This document shows, one piece after another, positions 43,268 through 54,936 of a stretch of 64,000 nt of DNA; the stretch's first letter is position 1; each line of letters begins with the position of its first letter. The DNA comes from Lucinisca nassula (Eukaryota; Mollusca; Bivalvia; Lucinida; Lucinidae), in contig OY757010.1 of NCBI GenBank assembly GCA_963580285.1, forward strand, positions 148,352,675-148,416,674, written 5' to 3'. The notes under the pieces are model-generated. The model saw only the letters and a list, made by a program, of their open reading frames with translations. It searched no databases and was not told where the DNA came from. Position numbers and translations under genes: made by a program.

Positions 43268-45065
43268 TCTACGGAACCCGGGAAGGGACATGATTTTGAG
43301 CTCGCCTGTACGAAGTACAAGGAGAGCTATTGTTGTCACCTCGGAAGGCGTGCGCGTTTGCGTTTGCGTTCCCGTCACACTGCGTTAAAGTTTTTCAAAT
43401 GCTTATATCTCAACAGTCACTCATCACAGACCGCTCATATTTGGAACTTAAGTACCTGGGAGGGTCCTCTGATGTTCAAAGAGAACAGACCCCTGGGTTC
43501 ATGCCCCGGGGTGGGGCTAGGGGTCAAAATCTAGAACACCTTTGTAATTATGTGTTAAAGTTTCAGAAATGCTTATATCTTAACAGTCACTCATCACAAA
43601 GCATTCATATTTACAACTTGGACACCTGGGAGAGTCTTCTGAGATTCAAAGACAGCACACCCCTGGGTTCATGCCTGGTAGTGGGGATGGGGTGGGGCTA
43701 GGGGTCAAAATCCAGGACACCTTTGTAATTTGTTGTATACCTTTTCTATTATACTAACAAGTTATAGACACAATTGGTTATACGTCAGCCAATCAAGTGA
43801 CATTGGTTCAAGTGTAAAAGGGTGAAGGTCATGGTGACCTACATTTCACGGTCCAGTGATTTTGCCTTATATCTTGAAGTCTATTTGTTGGAGAAATGTC
43901 ATACCTGGGATATTTGTTCCATATGACTCCAAGATTGACCTCAAAATATATCTAGGTCACTGTGACCTATATTTCATGGTTCAGCGATTTTGCCTATTAT
44001 CTCAAATACTATTTGATGGAGAAATGTCATACCTGGATTATTAGTTCCATGTGACCCAATAATTGACCGCAAAATATATCTAGCTCATGGTGACCTACAT
44101 TTCACGGTCCAGTGATTTTGCCTTATATCTTGAAGTCTATTTGTTGGAGAAATGTCATACCTGGAATATTTGTTCCATATGACTCCATGATTGACCGCAA
44201 AATATATCTAGGTCATGGTGACCTTCATTTCACGGTCCAGTGAGTTTGTCTATTATCTTGAATACTATTTGAAGGAGAAATGTTATACCTGGGTTATTAG
44301 TTGCATGTGACCCCATTATTGACCTCAAAATATATCTAGGTCACTGTGACCTATATTTCATGGTTCAGCGATTTTGCCTATTATCTCAAATACTATTTGA
44401 TGGAGTAATCTCATACCTGGATTATTAGTTCCATGTGACCCAATTATTGACCGCAAAATATATCTAGGTCATGGTGACCTACATTTCACGGTCCAGTGAT
44501 TTTGTCTATTATCTTGAATACTATTTGATCGAGAAATGTTATACCTGGGTTATTAGTTGCATGTGACACCATTATTGACCTCAAAATATATCTAGGCCAG
44601 TATGACCTATATTTCATGGTTCAGTGATTTTGCCTATTATCTTCAATACTATTTGATAGAGAAACGTCATACCTGGATTATTAGTTCCATGTGACCCGAT
44701 AATTGACCACAAAATATATCCAGGTCAGTGTGACCTATATTTCATGGTTCAGTGATTTTGCCTATTATCTTGAACACTATTTGATGGAAATATGTCATAC
44801 CTGGATTATTTATTCCATGTGACCCCATGATTGAGCTTGAATTATATCTAGGTCAGTGTGTCCTATATTTCATGGTGCAGTGATTTTTCCTATTATGTTG
44901 AATACTATTTGATGGAGAAATGTCTCACCTGGATTATTAGTTCCATGTGACCCGATGATTGACATAGAAATATATCTAGGTCCTTGTGACCTATTTTCAT
45001 GTTTCAATGACTTTGCCTTATAATTCAGACACAATTTGATTCTGAAATGAACCCCTGTCATTCAC
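43268..45065 (+). mobile_element. Array element beginning with the satellite-block terminus
   Basis: It begins TACGGAACCCGGGAAGGGAC, the same end as the element at 32338, directly followed by GAGCTCGCCTGTACGAAGTA and a leader. About nine units of ~125 bp run from 43830 to 45020: TGACCTACATTTCACGGTCC, GAATACTATTTGATGGAGAA and ATACCTGGATTATTAGTTCC. An A run precedes it at 43237-43258. The far end is unclear. Confidence 0.6.
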
Positions 45066-45263
45066 ACTTTAATGAACGTTGGATAAATTGCATTCAATAC
45101 CCTCCCCCCACCCACCACCACCACGAAAACATCATTTTAGAGGTCTGAAGAAGAAATAAGACAAATTTCTCAAATATCTTTTTATGAAAAATTGCGTTAA
45201 CGGGAACTTAGGCGATGGTTTCATGAAACACGAACATGTTCTCCACATTACAAAAACACATCC

Positions 45264-45569
45264 TCTGCCCCCGACCATCGGGGCTTGGAGAAATAGATTG
45301 GGCTGCACGATGCTTCCACGCAGAGCTGATACCGACCGCACATTAGTACTGGTAATCTGCGTAGAAGGTCTATGCCTGCCCAGGAAAACTGCTGCGAGTC
45401 GGCCCGTCCATGCTTATAAACCCTATTTGTTCCATTGGGCGGCAGGGATTTTGAGATGTCATTTCATCTCAATGTCGGGTAAAAGTCCCACAAAATTGGA
45501 AGCAACGTCTCCAAAATGACCTAAATAGAGTTGTCGGGGACGTTAAACCTCAAATCAAACAAAACAAAA
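45264..45569 (+). mobile_element. R-family retroposon with 13-bp TSD
   Basis: CAAAAACACATCC flanks it at 45251-45263 and 45570-45582. Full length, tail CAAATCAAACAAAACAAAA. Confidence 0.85.
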
Positions 45570-45599
45570 CAAAAACACATCCGTGGGGCATAGTGCATT

Positions 45600-45865
45600 T
45601 TCTCAAATCTCCAAATCGGATATATTTCAGATGAAAATTTGTGATGTTTTTCTTGTTTTTACTCAAATTATAGGCTGGGCTGCTCGTTAGAACCGTCTCA
45701 TTGAGGAGGTTCTATCGAGTACCCATAATCTATGACTTGGAGCAAATATAATAATAATAATAATGATGTTTACCCCTACAACCCCAGTTTTGTGTATATA
45801 AAGTGGGTTTAACAGGGGTGTTCATTACACGGACTTATTAACAGGTAAAATGGGTCCAAGAACTG
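45600..45865. mobile_element. HP element, decayed and reversed
   Basis: A stem at 45670-45735 around CTCATTGAGG, an AATAATAAT run, then CCCCTACAACCCCAGTTTTG and CACGGACTTATTAACA. Confidence 0.6.
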
Positions 45866-45987
45866 ATTTACTTGGTTAGCTTCTCCTCTGAAGAACAGAC
45901 TGTGGATACCCGTTATAAAACTCATCATTGTGGCATGTACAGCGACCAACAGCAATCTAAACTAGGAACATAACTACACATTACTTT

Positions 45988-46293
45988 CGGCTCCCGCACA
46001 TTGGGGCTTGGAGAAATATATGGGCTGCATGATGCTTCCACGCAGTGCTGAATCCGACCCACACACGAGTAATGGTAAACCGCTAAGAAGATCTAAGCCT
46101 GCCCAGGCAAAGCGGTGTGGGTGTCGGACCGTCCATGCTTATAAACCCTATTGGTTTCATTGGGTCACAGGGCTTGAGATGTCATTTCATCTCAATGTCG
46201 GGTAAAAGCCCAACAAAATTGGAAGCAACGTCTCCAAAATGACCTTTACAGTATTGACGGGGACGTTAAACCTTAAATCAAACGAACAAACAA
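45988..46293 (+). mobile_element. R-family retroposon with 12-bp TSD
   Basis: ACACATTACTTT is duplicated at 45976-45987 and 46294-46305. Full length. Confidence 0.85.
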
Positions 46294-46691
46294 ACACATT
46301 ACTTTATCTAATAAATCATTTGTCCTTTTTTTAAAAAAAAGATGCTGCTCGGAACGCCGGACCAACGGCTCGTATCGGTGGCGATCCGGCGGCGTTGGTC
46401 GTTTCTCATGGGCTTGTTTCCCCAATATTTGCTGTACCGAAAGAGTATAGGGATTCCCATGGTTTTTCATGCATTAACATTTGCCTAAAATGCCTCGTCG
46501 AGGGCGATAACGTTACGTCGCTCAACGTAACGTAAACAAAGCTAGGCCCATCTTGTGATATAAAAAAGCTCAAAATCCATGTTCAAACATCACGTGAATT
46601 TCATGATTTGAACATGGGTTTTATTGTTTGAACATGGCTTCTGGTCCATTCAAGAATAGCTTCAAACAGAAAATGTTCACAGGATTTTATC

Positions 46692-46704
46692 GTAGGGGCT
46701 TTAA

Positions 46705-46739
<35 letters not shown>

Positions 46740-46765
46740 TTTCATTATTCAAGCCCCTATGATTT
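46692..46765. repeat. Hairpin with ATT microsatellite core
   Basis: TAGGGGCTTTAATCATTATT and the inverted ATTCAAGCCCCTATGAT flank about 11 ATT triplets. Same outer arms as 581-681. Confidence 0.65.
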
Positions 46766-46913
46766 AATGCAAGAACAAGACATTTAGCAACAGACCTGCA
46801 TACAGACGCACGCTGTAGAAAGTGCTTTCCACATGAACTTACCTGTAAAATACCCGGGTTTTCATATTTATCAAGTTTGTTTAAGAAAGTTTCGAAAACT
46901 TTCGGTTTTAATC

Positions 46914-47014
46914 ATGAAGTACAGAACTTTATCAATACATGTTGTTTTAATTTTTGGTTTTGTCGGAATAATAAGAAGCGAAGATGATGAGGGGAGCTGT
47001 GATTTTCAGACTAG
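46914..47014 (+). CDS. Meteorin-like secreted protein, exon 1 (signal peptide)
   Basis: This exon encodes residues 1-33 and two bases of codon 34 of a 273-residue protein. MKYRTLSIHVVLIFGFVGII is a clear signal peptide, with cleavage likely near RS/ED at 21-23, and Cys29 follows. The donor is ACTAG/GTTAGT at 47015. An upstream in-frame ATG at 46833 would add 27 residues and bury the signal peptide, so I prefer 46914. Meteorins start the same way: signal peptide, then a first cysteine just before SG. Intron 1 (47015-52464, 5.45 kb) is filled with repeats. The phase matches exon 2 exactly. Transcription probably starts somewhat upstream, but I see no TATA box. Confidence 0.65.
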
Positions 47015-47022
47015 GTTAGTTT

Positions 47023-47262
47023 TGTTTGATCCCGTCAACACTGTACAGATCATTTTGGAGACGTTACTTCCACTTTTGTGGGACTTTTTCCCGACATTTA
47101 GATGAAGCCCTGTCGCCCAATGAAACCAATAGGGTTTAAAAGCATGGGCGGTCCGACTCGCACCACTTTTCCTGTGGCAGAGCGGTTTACCAGTGCGGCC
47201 GGTTTCAGCTCTGTGTGAAAGCATCATGCAGTCCATTTCGTCAAGCCCCGATGGGCGGGGCG
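47023..47262 (-). mobile_element. R-family retroposon in intron 1, starting 8 bases past the splice donor
   Basis: TTTGTTTGATCCCGTCAACACTG-type tail to CGTCAAGCCCCGATGGGCGG. Its tail end abuts the exon 1 donor. Internal deletions. Confidence 0.75.
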
Positions 47263-47361
47263 ACCGTATACCTTGTAATGAATACCCTTGTAAATTCCGC
47301 TTTGTACAGAGAAAAGTAACCCATTGTATGCTAGTGGACTCTTCCATTACTATATTACTAT

Positions 47362-47815
47362 GTGTGTGTGTGAATTCGGGTTTAACGTCGCTTTCAACAG
47401 TTTTTCAGTCATATCACGACGGTGTCTGGTTGCGACAGGGAGCTCAATGCTCACTTTTATAGTGCTGCCTCACTGAAGTAGCATGTCCCAGACACATTAC
47501 ATGATACCACACCCAGTCACACTATCCTGACACTGGGTCGACCAGTCCTAGCTCTACCCCGTAAATCTGAGTGCCAAGTGTGTGTGTGTGTGTGTGTGTG
47601 AATTCGGGTTTAACGTCGCTTTCAACAATTTTTCAGTCATATCACGACGGTGTCTGGTTGCGACAGGGAGCTCAATGCTCACGTTTATAGTGCTGCCTCA
47701 CTGAAGTATCATGTCCCAGACACATTACATGATACCCCATCCAGTCACATTATCCTGACACTGGATCGACCAGTCCTAGCTCTACCCCGTAAATCTGAGT
47801 GCCAAGCGAGGAGCA
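47362..47815. repeat. Tandemly doubled ~220-bp repeat
   Basis: Two near-identical copies each begin with a (GT)n run and GAATTCGGGTTTAACGTCGC and end CTGAGTGCCAAG. TATTACTATA on both outer sides looks like a TSD, so the pair inserted once or doubled after insertion. Confidence 0.7.
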
Positions 47816-47883
47816 GCTAGTATTACTATATGTTAGACAGTCCATTTCACATATAAGGGGTGCCAGGTCTTTTTTTCGTTTTT

Positions 47884-50690
47884 AGCTCACCTGTCACGTA
47901 GTGACAAGGTGAGCTTTTGTGATCACTTTTTGTCCGTCGTGCGTGCGTCCGTCCGTGCGTGCGTGCGTCCGTCCGTCCGTCCGTAAACAATTTGAAATAA
48001 GTATATCACTAATACCACATGGCCAATCTTGATCAAATTTCATGTGAAGCATCATCAGGTAGGGGGAAAGGCTGCATAAGGTTTTTGGGCTGATCAGATT
48101 GGAATTCTGGTTGCCATGGCAACATATAGCTCCCATAGACTTATAATGGGAAAATTACAAAAAGCTTCTTCTCTGAAACCACAGGGCCCAGAGCTGAGAT
48201 ATTTAGCTTGTAACAATGTTAAGTGGTCAGCTATGTAAATCCTGCCAATCATGCCCCTGGGGTCCAAATTGGCCACACACCGGGGCCCCTTAGCTCCCAT
48301 AGACTCATAATGGAAAAAAAGCTTCAAAAAATCTTCTTCTCCGAAACCACAGGGCCCAGGGCTTAGATATTTAGCATGTAGCAACGGCAAGTGGTCACCT
48401 ACATAATTCCTGCCAATCATGCCCCTGGGTTTCAAATGGGCCACGCCCCGGGGCCCCTTCGCTCCCATAGACTCAAAATGGAAAAAAGCTTCAAAAATCA
48501 TCTTCTCTGAAACCACATGGCCCACAGCTTAGATATTTAGCATATAGCAACGGCAAGTGGTCAATCATGCCCCTGGGGTCCAAACGGGCCACGCCCCAGG
48601 GCCCCTTAGTTCCTATAGACTCATTATGAAAAAAAAGCTCCAAAAAGCTTCTTCTCTGAAACCACAGGGCCAAGAGCTGAGATATTTAGCATGTAGCAAA
48701 GGCAAGTGGTCACCTACATAAATCCTGCCAATCATGCTCCTGGGGTCCAAATGGGCCACGCCCCGGGGCCCCTTAGCTCCCATAGACTCATAATTGGAAA
48801 AAAAAAGTTTCAAAAATCTTTTTCTCTGAAACCACAGGGCCCAGAGCTTAGATATTTAGCATGTAGCAATGGCAAGTGGTCACCTACATAATTCCTGCCA
48901 AACATGCCCCTGGGTTTCAAATGGACCAAGCCCCGGGGCCCCTTAGCTCCCATAGACTCCTAATGAAAAAAAGCTTCAAAAATCTTCTCCTCTGAAACCA
49001 CAGGGCCCAGAGCTTAGATATTAAGCAGGTAGCAACAGCAAGTGGTCACCTAAATAAATCCTGCCAATCATGCCCCTGGGGTCCAAATGGGCCACGCCCC
49101 TGGGCCCCTTAGCTCCCATAGACTCCTAATGGAAAAAAGCTTCAAAAATCTTCTCCTCTGAAACCACAGGGCCCAGAGCTTAGATATTTAGTGGGTAGCA
49201 ACGGCCAGTGGTCACCTACATAAATCCTAGCCAATCATGCCTGTGGGGTCAAAATTGGCCATGCCCCGGGGCACCTTAGCTCCCATAGACTCCTGATGGA
49301 AAAAAGCTTCAAAAATCTTCTCCTCTGAAACCACAGGGCCAAGAGCTTAGATATTTAGCAGGTAGCAACGACAAATGTTCACATACATAAATCCTGCCAA
49401 ACATGCCCCTGGGGTCCAAATGGGCCAAGCCCCTGGGCCCCTTAGCTCCCATAGACCCCTAATGGGGAAAAAAGCTTCAAAAATCTTCTTCTCTGAAACC
49501 ACAGGGCCCAGAGCTTAGATATTTAGCATGTAGCAACGGCAAGTGGCCACCTACATATTTGCTGATAATCATGCCCCTGGGGTCCAAATGGGCCACGCCC
49601 CGAGGCCCTTAACTCCCATTGACTCCTAATGGGAAAAAGCTTCAAAATCCCCAGGGCCCAGAGCTTAGATATTTAGCATGTAGCAACGGTAAGTGGTCAC
49701 CTACTTCAATCCTGCCAATCATGCCCCTGGGGTCCAAATGGGCCACGCCCCGGGGCCCCTTAGCTCCTATAGACTCCTAATGGAAAAAAGCTTCAAAAAT
49801 CTTCTCTGCAACAACAGGGCCAAGGTCACCTACATAAATCCTGCCAATCATGCCCCTTGGGCCAGAATTGGCCACACCCATGGCCCATTAGCTACCATGG
49901 ATGGATGTAAAATGGAAAAAAACTTAATATGGAAAAAAAAAACTTGAAAAATATTCTTCTGTGAAACCATAAGGTCCAGAGCTTAGGTATTTAGCATGTA
50001 GCAACATGGAGTTGTTACCTACATGAATCTTGCCGGGGTCTTGCCCCTGGGGCTCAAATTGGCCAAATCCTGTGGCTTCTTAACTCCAATAAACTTATAA
50101 TGGAAAAAAAAACCTTTAAAAATCTTCTTCTCTGAAACCATGAAGTACGGACCTTAGATATTTAGTATATAGCAACGCCCATAGGGGCTTGAAGAAATAT
50201 ATGGGCTGCATGATGCTTCAATGCAGAGCTGAATCCGGCCCGCACACTAGTACTGGTAAACCGCTTAGAGGATCTAAGCCTGTCCAGGAACCCCGGTGCG
50301 AGGCAGACCGTCCATGCTAATAAACCCTATTGGTTTCATTGTGCGACAGGGCTTGAGATGTCATTTCATCTCAATGTCGGGTAAAAATCCCACAAAATTG
50401 GAAGCAACATCTCCAAAATGACCTTTACAGTGTTGACGGGACGTTAAACCTCAAATCAAACAAGTATATAGCAACATAAAATAGTCGCCTACATAAATCC
50501 TGCCAACCATGCCCTTTGGGTCAAAATTGACCTATGGACTTATACTGGAAAAAAAAATCAAAAATCTTCTCCAAAGCCATAAGGCCCAGAGCTCAGATAT
50601 TTAGTATGTAGCAATGTCAAGTGGTCTCCTACAATTATGATTTTCTGGTACACAGGTGAGCGATAAAAGGGCCATTGGGCCCTCTTGTTA
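47884..50690 (+). mobile_element. Helitron-like tandem-array element in intron 1, both ends present
   Basis: It starts TTTTTAGCTCACCTGTCACG with TAGTGACAAGGTGAGCT completing a hairpin. A GCGTGCGTCCGTCCGT leader follows, then about a dozen ~178-bp units (CTCCCATAGACTCCTAATGG, TCTTCTCCTCTGAAACCACA, CATGCCCCTGGGGTCCAAAT). It ends GGTGAGCGATAAAAGGGCC and ATTGGGCCCTCTTGTT. An R-family copy sits inside at 50177. Open frames in this array are repeat translations. Confidence 0.7.
50177..50463 (+). mobile_element. R-family retroposon, reference copy with perfect 12-bp TSD
   Basis: GTATATAGCAAC at 50165-50176 and 50464-50475 flanks a 287-bp copy. Structure of the family: a GC-rich head (GCCCATAGGGGCTTGAAGAA), CATGATGCTTC-CACGCAGAGCTGAA, GTACTGGTAAACCGCTTAGA and AACCCTATTGGTTTCATTG. 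Then the self-complementary GAGATGTCATTTCATCTC and the tail TGTTGACGGGACGTTAAACC plus AAATCAAACAA. The TSDs and A/C-rich tail show target-primed retroposition. There is no obvious tRNA A/B box or open frame. Tail sequence is shared with SINEs B and C, which suggests mobilisation by one LINE partner. Confidence 0.9.
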
Positions 50691-50806
50691 TTCTATTTTT
50701 GACGGAAAATTCTGTTAGCAAAATGTGCAGGCCCTGCGGCGTCTGATCTGGGCTTGCACTGTTTGCCAAGGTACCCCTTTAGGGGTTTCCCGCATGTAGT
50801 GGGTTA
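50691..50806. mobile_element. MITE family P2, half copy
   Basis: ATTCTATTTTTGACGGAAAA, GCGGCGTCTGATCTGGGC and the end GCATGTAGTGGGTTAA. Confidence 0.55.
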
Positions 50807-50824
50807 ATTTTTTGCCAAAAACAG

Positions 50825-51045
50825 TGATTGTGCCCCCCGCTCATCGGACTTCCACGCAGAGCTGAAAGGTCTAAGCCTGCCCAACAAAGCGGTTCGAATT
50901 GGACCGCCCCTTCATATAAACCATATTGGTTTGCTCGAGATGTCATTTCATCTCAGTATCGTGTAAAAGAACAACAAATTTGGAAGCAACGTCTCCAAAA
51001 TGACCTAAACAGTATTGGCGGGGACGTAAAACCACAATTCAAATA
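50825..51045 (+). mobile_element. R-family retroposon, strongly deleted
   Basis: CCCCCCGCTCATCGGACTTC through GGCGGGGACGTAAAACCAC. About a quarter of the element is missing. Confidence 0.65.
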
Positions 51046-51136
51046 AACAAGATAAAATATTAGCAACAACGTGACAAAACGAGGTTTGTCGCCGGCGAAC
51101 CTGCTTTTTCATTACCAGTTTGTTATTTATTTATTT

Positions 51137-51180
<44 letters not shown>

Positions 51181-51232
51181 TTTTCGTTGTGTCATTTGCT
51201 GCATGCAGACCAACTTAAGTAAAGAATGATCC

Positions 51233-51525
51233 GCCCCCGCCCATCGGGGCTTGGAGAAATAGATTGGGCTGCACGATGCTTCCACGCAGTGCTGATACCG
51301 ACCGCACATGAATACTGGTAATCCGCTTAGAACGTCTAAGCCTGCCCAGGAAAATTGCTGCGAGTCGGCCCGTCCATGCTTATAAACCCTATTGGTTTCA
51401 TTGGGCGGCAGGAATTGAGATGTCATTTCATCTCAATGTCGGGTAAAAGTCCCACAAAATTGGAAGCAAGGTCCCCAAAATGACCTAAATAGTGTTGACG
51501 GGGACGTTAAACCTCGAACCAAAGA
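51233..51525 (+). mobile_element. R-family retroposon
   Basis: CCCCCGCCCATCGGGGCTTG to GACGGGGACGTTAAACCTCG, with a short tail. A (TTTA)n run at 51120-51182 lies before it. Confidence 0.75.
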
Positions 51526-51677
51526 ATGAGGCAAATCTGCGCTTATCATTGCACAATCTCCTCAGAGACTTCCCAGGCCCCACTGAGGGCTTTGAAGCTT
51601 TAAGAACTTCAGCATGTTTTTCATGTTATCATTACATGATGTGTTTCTGATTTTAAAGATTTTTTTTCTTACTATTC

Positions 51678-51950
51678 TAGCCCCGCGCCCATCGGGGCTT
51701 GGAGAAATAGATTGCCCCGACCGCACATGCGTTCTGGTAAACCGCTCAGAGGGTAAAAACCTGCCCATGCAAAGTGGTGCGAGTCGGACCGTCCCTACAT
51801 ATTAAGCCTTTTGCTTTGGGCGGGCGGCAGGGCTTGGGATGTCATTTCATTTCAATGTCGGGTAAAAAAACCCACAAAACTGGAAGCAACGTCTCCAAAA
51901 TTACCTAAATTGTGTTGACGGGTACGAAAATCCCAATTCAAACAAATCAA
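51678..51950 (+). mobile_element. R-family retroposon, internally deleted
   Basis: GCCCCGCGCCCATCGGGGCT to GTGTTGACGGGTACGAAAAT and CAAACAAATCAA. The CATGATGCTTCCACG segment is missing. Confidence 0.7.
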
Positions 51951-52007
51951 GCTCTTACTATATATTTAGCGTAATGCATTTACATCACAGGAACGTCTTG
52001 GAGAGGA

Positions 52008-52310
52008 TGATTGTTTGATTTGAGGTTTAACGTCTCCGTCAACACTGTATAGGTCATTTTGGAGACGTTGCTTCCAATTTTGTGGGGTTTTTACCCGACA
52101 TTGAGATGAAATGACATCTCAAGCCCTGTCGCACAATGAAACCAATAGGGTTTATCAGCATGGACGGTCCGCCTCGCACTGCGGTTCCTGGACAGGCTTA
52201 GATCCTCTATGCGGTTTACCAGTACTAGTGTGCGGGCCGGATTCAGCTCTGCGTGGAAGCATCATGCAGCCCATATATTTCTTCAAGCCCCTATGGGCGG
52301 TGGCGATGAT
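52008..52310 (-). mobile_element. R-family retroposon, full length, 155 bp before exon 2
   Basis: TTGTTTGATTTGAGGTTTAA to AAGCCCCTATGGGCGGTGG. GATGAT on both sides may be the TSD remnant. Confidence 0.8.
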
Positions 52311-52464
52311 ATAGGCTTTACCACAAGCTACACTGACCAGCAGAAGGCAGATCTGTAACACTGAAAATGCCATTGAGCTATTTTTAGTAACCTTGCTCTA
52401 GGGAATTTGCTGTGTTTGTGGTATAAAGTAAATTGAAATTTTCTAAAAAAAAATTTCTTAACAG

Positions 52465-52724
52465 TGGACCAGAAAATGCGCTTACCTCTCCCGAAAATTG
52501 TCTGTCAGGATCGTTCGCGTGGCATAACCCAAACGGTATGGTTAACATAACTTTCTCTCGCTCCTTGCTGCCTGTCGGGGGAAGACGCTGGATGAAAGTG
52601 TGCGTTAGACCGAGGGGTGGCGCTGGTCTAGCGGAGATGAAGCAGCTGATGAGAGGACGTCGAGGACCGCGGCGAGGAAACGCCCCAAGGCTTTGGAATC
52701 TACGCCCAGACCTTACAGATGATG
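52465..52724 (+). CDS. Meteorin-like secreted protein, exon 2
   Basis: The acceptor is TTTCTTAACAG/T and the donor GATG/GTTAGT. The exon encodes residues 34-120 plus the first base of codon 121. Landmarks are SG (34-35), C46..G49...W53..P56.G58 and VCVRP (79-83). These match the order in Meteorin and Meteorin-like proteins (from memory): Cys, SGL, Cys..G..W.YP.GAL, CIR. Cys29, 46, 80 and 128 would be the four cysteines of the N-terminal CUB-like domain. A stretch at 97-109 is basic (RGRRGPRRG), where vertebrate family members are not. Meteorins are secreted neurotrophic or metabolic cytokines; any such role here is inference. Alternative: another CUB-like secreted protein. Confidence 0.6.
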
Positions 52725-52784
52725 GTTAGTAAATGGATGCATTTAATTGGGGAGTTATTCCATTTTTCACAGATTATTCGTTTT

Positions 52785-53025
52785 AAGGGAAATGGATACA
52801 GCTTCAGGGGAGGCAACTCCTGCAAAAGTATTTTATCTCCCATTTCAATAGGTGTCAACTCTTAAAGGAAAGAATTTGCTCCCGATGAGCAAATTCTTTC
52901 CTTTAAGAGTAAACCCCTTTTTCAGTGGAACTAAGCCTATAACAAAGCGAACAGGAAGTCCCGAAAGTTGTCTCCCTTTGTAAAAAAAGGCGGGAAAATG
53001 TGTTAGGTGTTCCCATTCCCCTTAA
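52785..53025. mobile_element. GGAACACC-type MITE in intron 2
   Basis: TTAAGGGAAATGGATACAGC opens a decayed left end. The stem GGAAAGAATTTGCTCC / GAGCAAATTCTTTCC is intact, and the end is TAGGTGTTCCCATTCCCCTT. Same family as 1381-1620. Confidence 0.65.
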
Positions 53026-53167
53026 TTTATTTGCATAGAGCCGCATCATGAGAAAATATTATATAGGTGAAAAACAAAGGCTTTGATCAGACTGCCCATC
53101 AGTATTGTTCATATGCTTTTTATATGACGCTACACGATGTATCACTCACTCACCTGAGCACGTTTTT

Positions 53168-53480
53168 TAGCTCACCTGTCACGTAGTGACAAAGTGAGCG
53201 TTTGTGATCACTTTTCGTCCGTCGTCCATCCGTCTGTGCGCCCGTGCGTCCGTAAACAATTATTCAAACGACATCTCCTCCTAAACCACTGATCGGATTT
53301 TGACCAAACTTCACTGGAATGATCCTTAGGTGGTCCCTCTTCAAAGTTGTTCAAACGGTTCCGGTCCATTGCACATCTAGGTCACAGAAGCTAAAAATAG
53401 ATTTTTTAAATGAAAACTTTAAAAGTCTTCTCTGAAACTGCAAGGCCCAGCATATTGACTTACAGTTGGACAAGGCCTGT
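53168..53480 (+). mobile_element. Array-element fragment (AGCTCACCTGTCACG start)
   Basis: TTTTTAGCTCACCTGTCACG hairpin start, CGTCCGTCGTCCATCCGTCT leader, and one unit with CTCCTCCTAAACCACTGATC. It breaks off near 53480. Confidence 0.6.
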
Positions 53481-53648
53481 TGTCCTTGCAGCAGGCAAGG
53501 GTAGAGGGAGAATTATGTTATTTGACCTGTTTCTACACTTCTATTCATTTTCCTATTTCTCCTCTGCCCCTCACTTTCACCATCTCCTCTATTATCTCTT
53601 TTCTCCCTTTCTCTTCTAGACAACACTAAATGACCCACAAGGATTGAT

Positions 53649-53950
53649 TTAGCCCCCGCCCATAGGGGCTTGAAGAAATATATGGGCTGCATGATGCTTC
53701 CACGCAGAGCTGAATCTGGCCCGCACACTAGTACTGGTAAACTGCTTAGAGGATCTAAGCCTGTCCAGGAACCGCGGTGCGAGACGGACCGTCCATGCTT
53801 ATAAACCCTATTGGTTTCATTGGGCGACAGGGCTTGAGATGTCATTTCATCTCAATGTCGGGTAAAAGTCCCACAAAATTGGAAGCAACGCCTCCAAAAT
53901 GACCTTTACAGTGTTGACGGGGACGTTAAACCTCAAATCAAACAAACAAA
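53649..53950 (+). mobile_element. R-family retroposon with 12-bp TSD in intron 2
   Basis: ACAAGGATTGAT flanks it at 53637-53648 and 53951-53962. Full length. Confidence 0.9.
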
Positions 53951-53999
53951 ACAAGGATTGATGTGTCGTTCGAATCCCAAAACAATCAATCAATCGCAT

Positions 54000-54728
54000 C
54001 TAAGGGTAGACCTTTATTGATAATGATAGCATTTTAAAGTGTTTTACCCATCTAGTGATGGATAGGATAGGATAGGAAATCTTTTACACATGAACGGGCT
54101 ATGCGTCAATTAGAACACATTTCAGTATTGTTCAGTTATCTGACAAAGATAAAATTGAAATTAGAGTTAGATTTGAAGAAAAAAGTAGTCCCAAACAGTG
54201 AAAAATAAAAAATCGTATTTTCACTGTTTGAAACAGTGAAAATATCGATTTATATTTCACTGATAAATCTCTATCATTCATTGAAAAGCATGTAAGAAAC
54301 ATGTGTGATGACAATGGCAATGAATATAACACGAATATTACATGACATATAATAAAGGTACATATGTATTATACATATAGCAACTTCTTCTTTAGTTCTC
54401 AGGCTTTAATAAGAAGTTGTATGTAAAAACTTTGTACAATCTCATCCCTAGTTTTGTCTACTGATTGATTCCTTCTAACAACCAAAAAATCGATTACCGT
54501 CAGGTCAACAAGTCCATGTAATGAAGACCCTTCCAATCCCAACGGCCTATAGAGAAAAGCGGGAATCTACCGGAGTATTCATTATATATCCCCACTTCCG
54601 CCCATGATATAAATGTATACATTCGCCTTAAAGAAAGAACTTGCTCCCTCCTTTAAATTTGCGATTAGTCCTTTGTGAGAAGGCAAATACATATATTTCC
54701 ATATGTTATAAATGTAACCATTTTAATT
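54000..54728. other. Intron 2 sequence without recognised genes
   Basis: A GGATA-type short repeat lies at 54058-54079, and CAGTGAAAAT / ATTTTCACTG inverted words near 54190-54245. An HP-like fragment, GGTCAACAAGTCCATGTAAT, lies at 54502. Confidence 0.4.
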
Positions 54729-54731
54729 CTA

Positions 54732-54936
54732 GAGTAAAATTCCTATATTAAGACCACCTTGGGGACTTTTCAAAAGTGGTCTTTAAGACCACTTTTGAAC
54801 AGTCCCAAAGGTGGTCTCTTACCAGAGGGCACTGAATTCAGAAAACACAAAGAAAGAGTAACTGCAACTTCTAAATAAGCTTTTAAGAGCAGAATTAGTC
54901 TTAATTTTAGATGGTCTTAATAGCGAAATTTTACTG
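54732..54936. mobile_element. TA-flanked MITE abutting the exon 3 acceptor
   Basis: GAGTAAAATTCCTATATTAA opens, ATAGCGAAATTTTACTG closes, with TA at 54730-54731 and 54937-54938. Internal AAGTGGTCTTTAAGACCACTTTT forms a stem. The element ends 18 bases before the exon 3 splice junction. Confidence 0.75.

Noticed and set aside
48094..48813. Minus-strand frames with repeated GPCGFREE..-type segments
   Set aside because: These are repeat translations of the ~178-bp array, with no start or flank signals.
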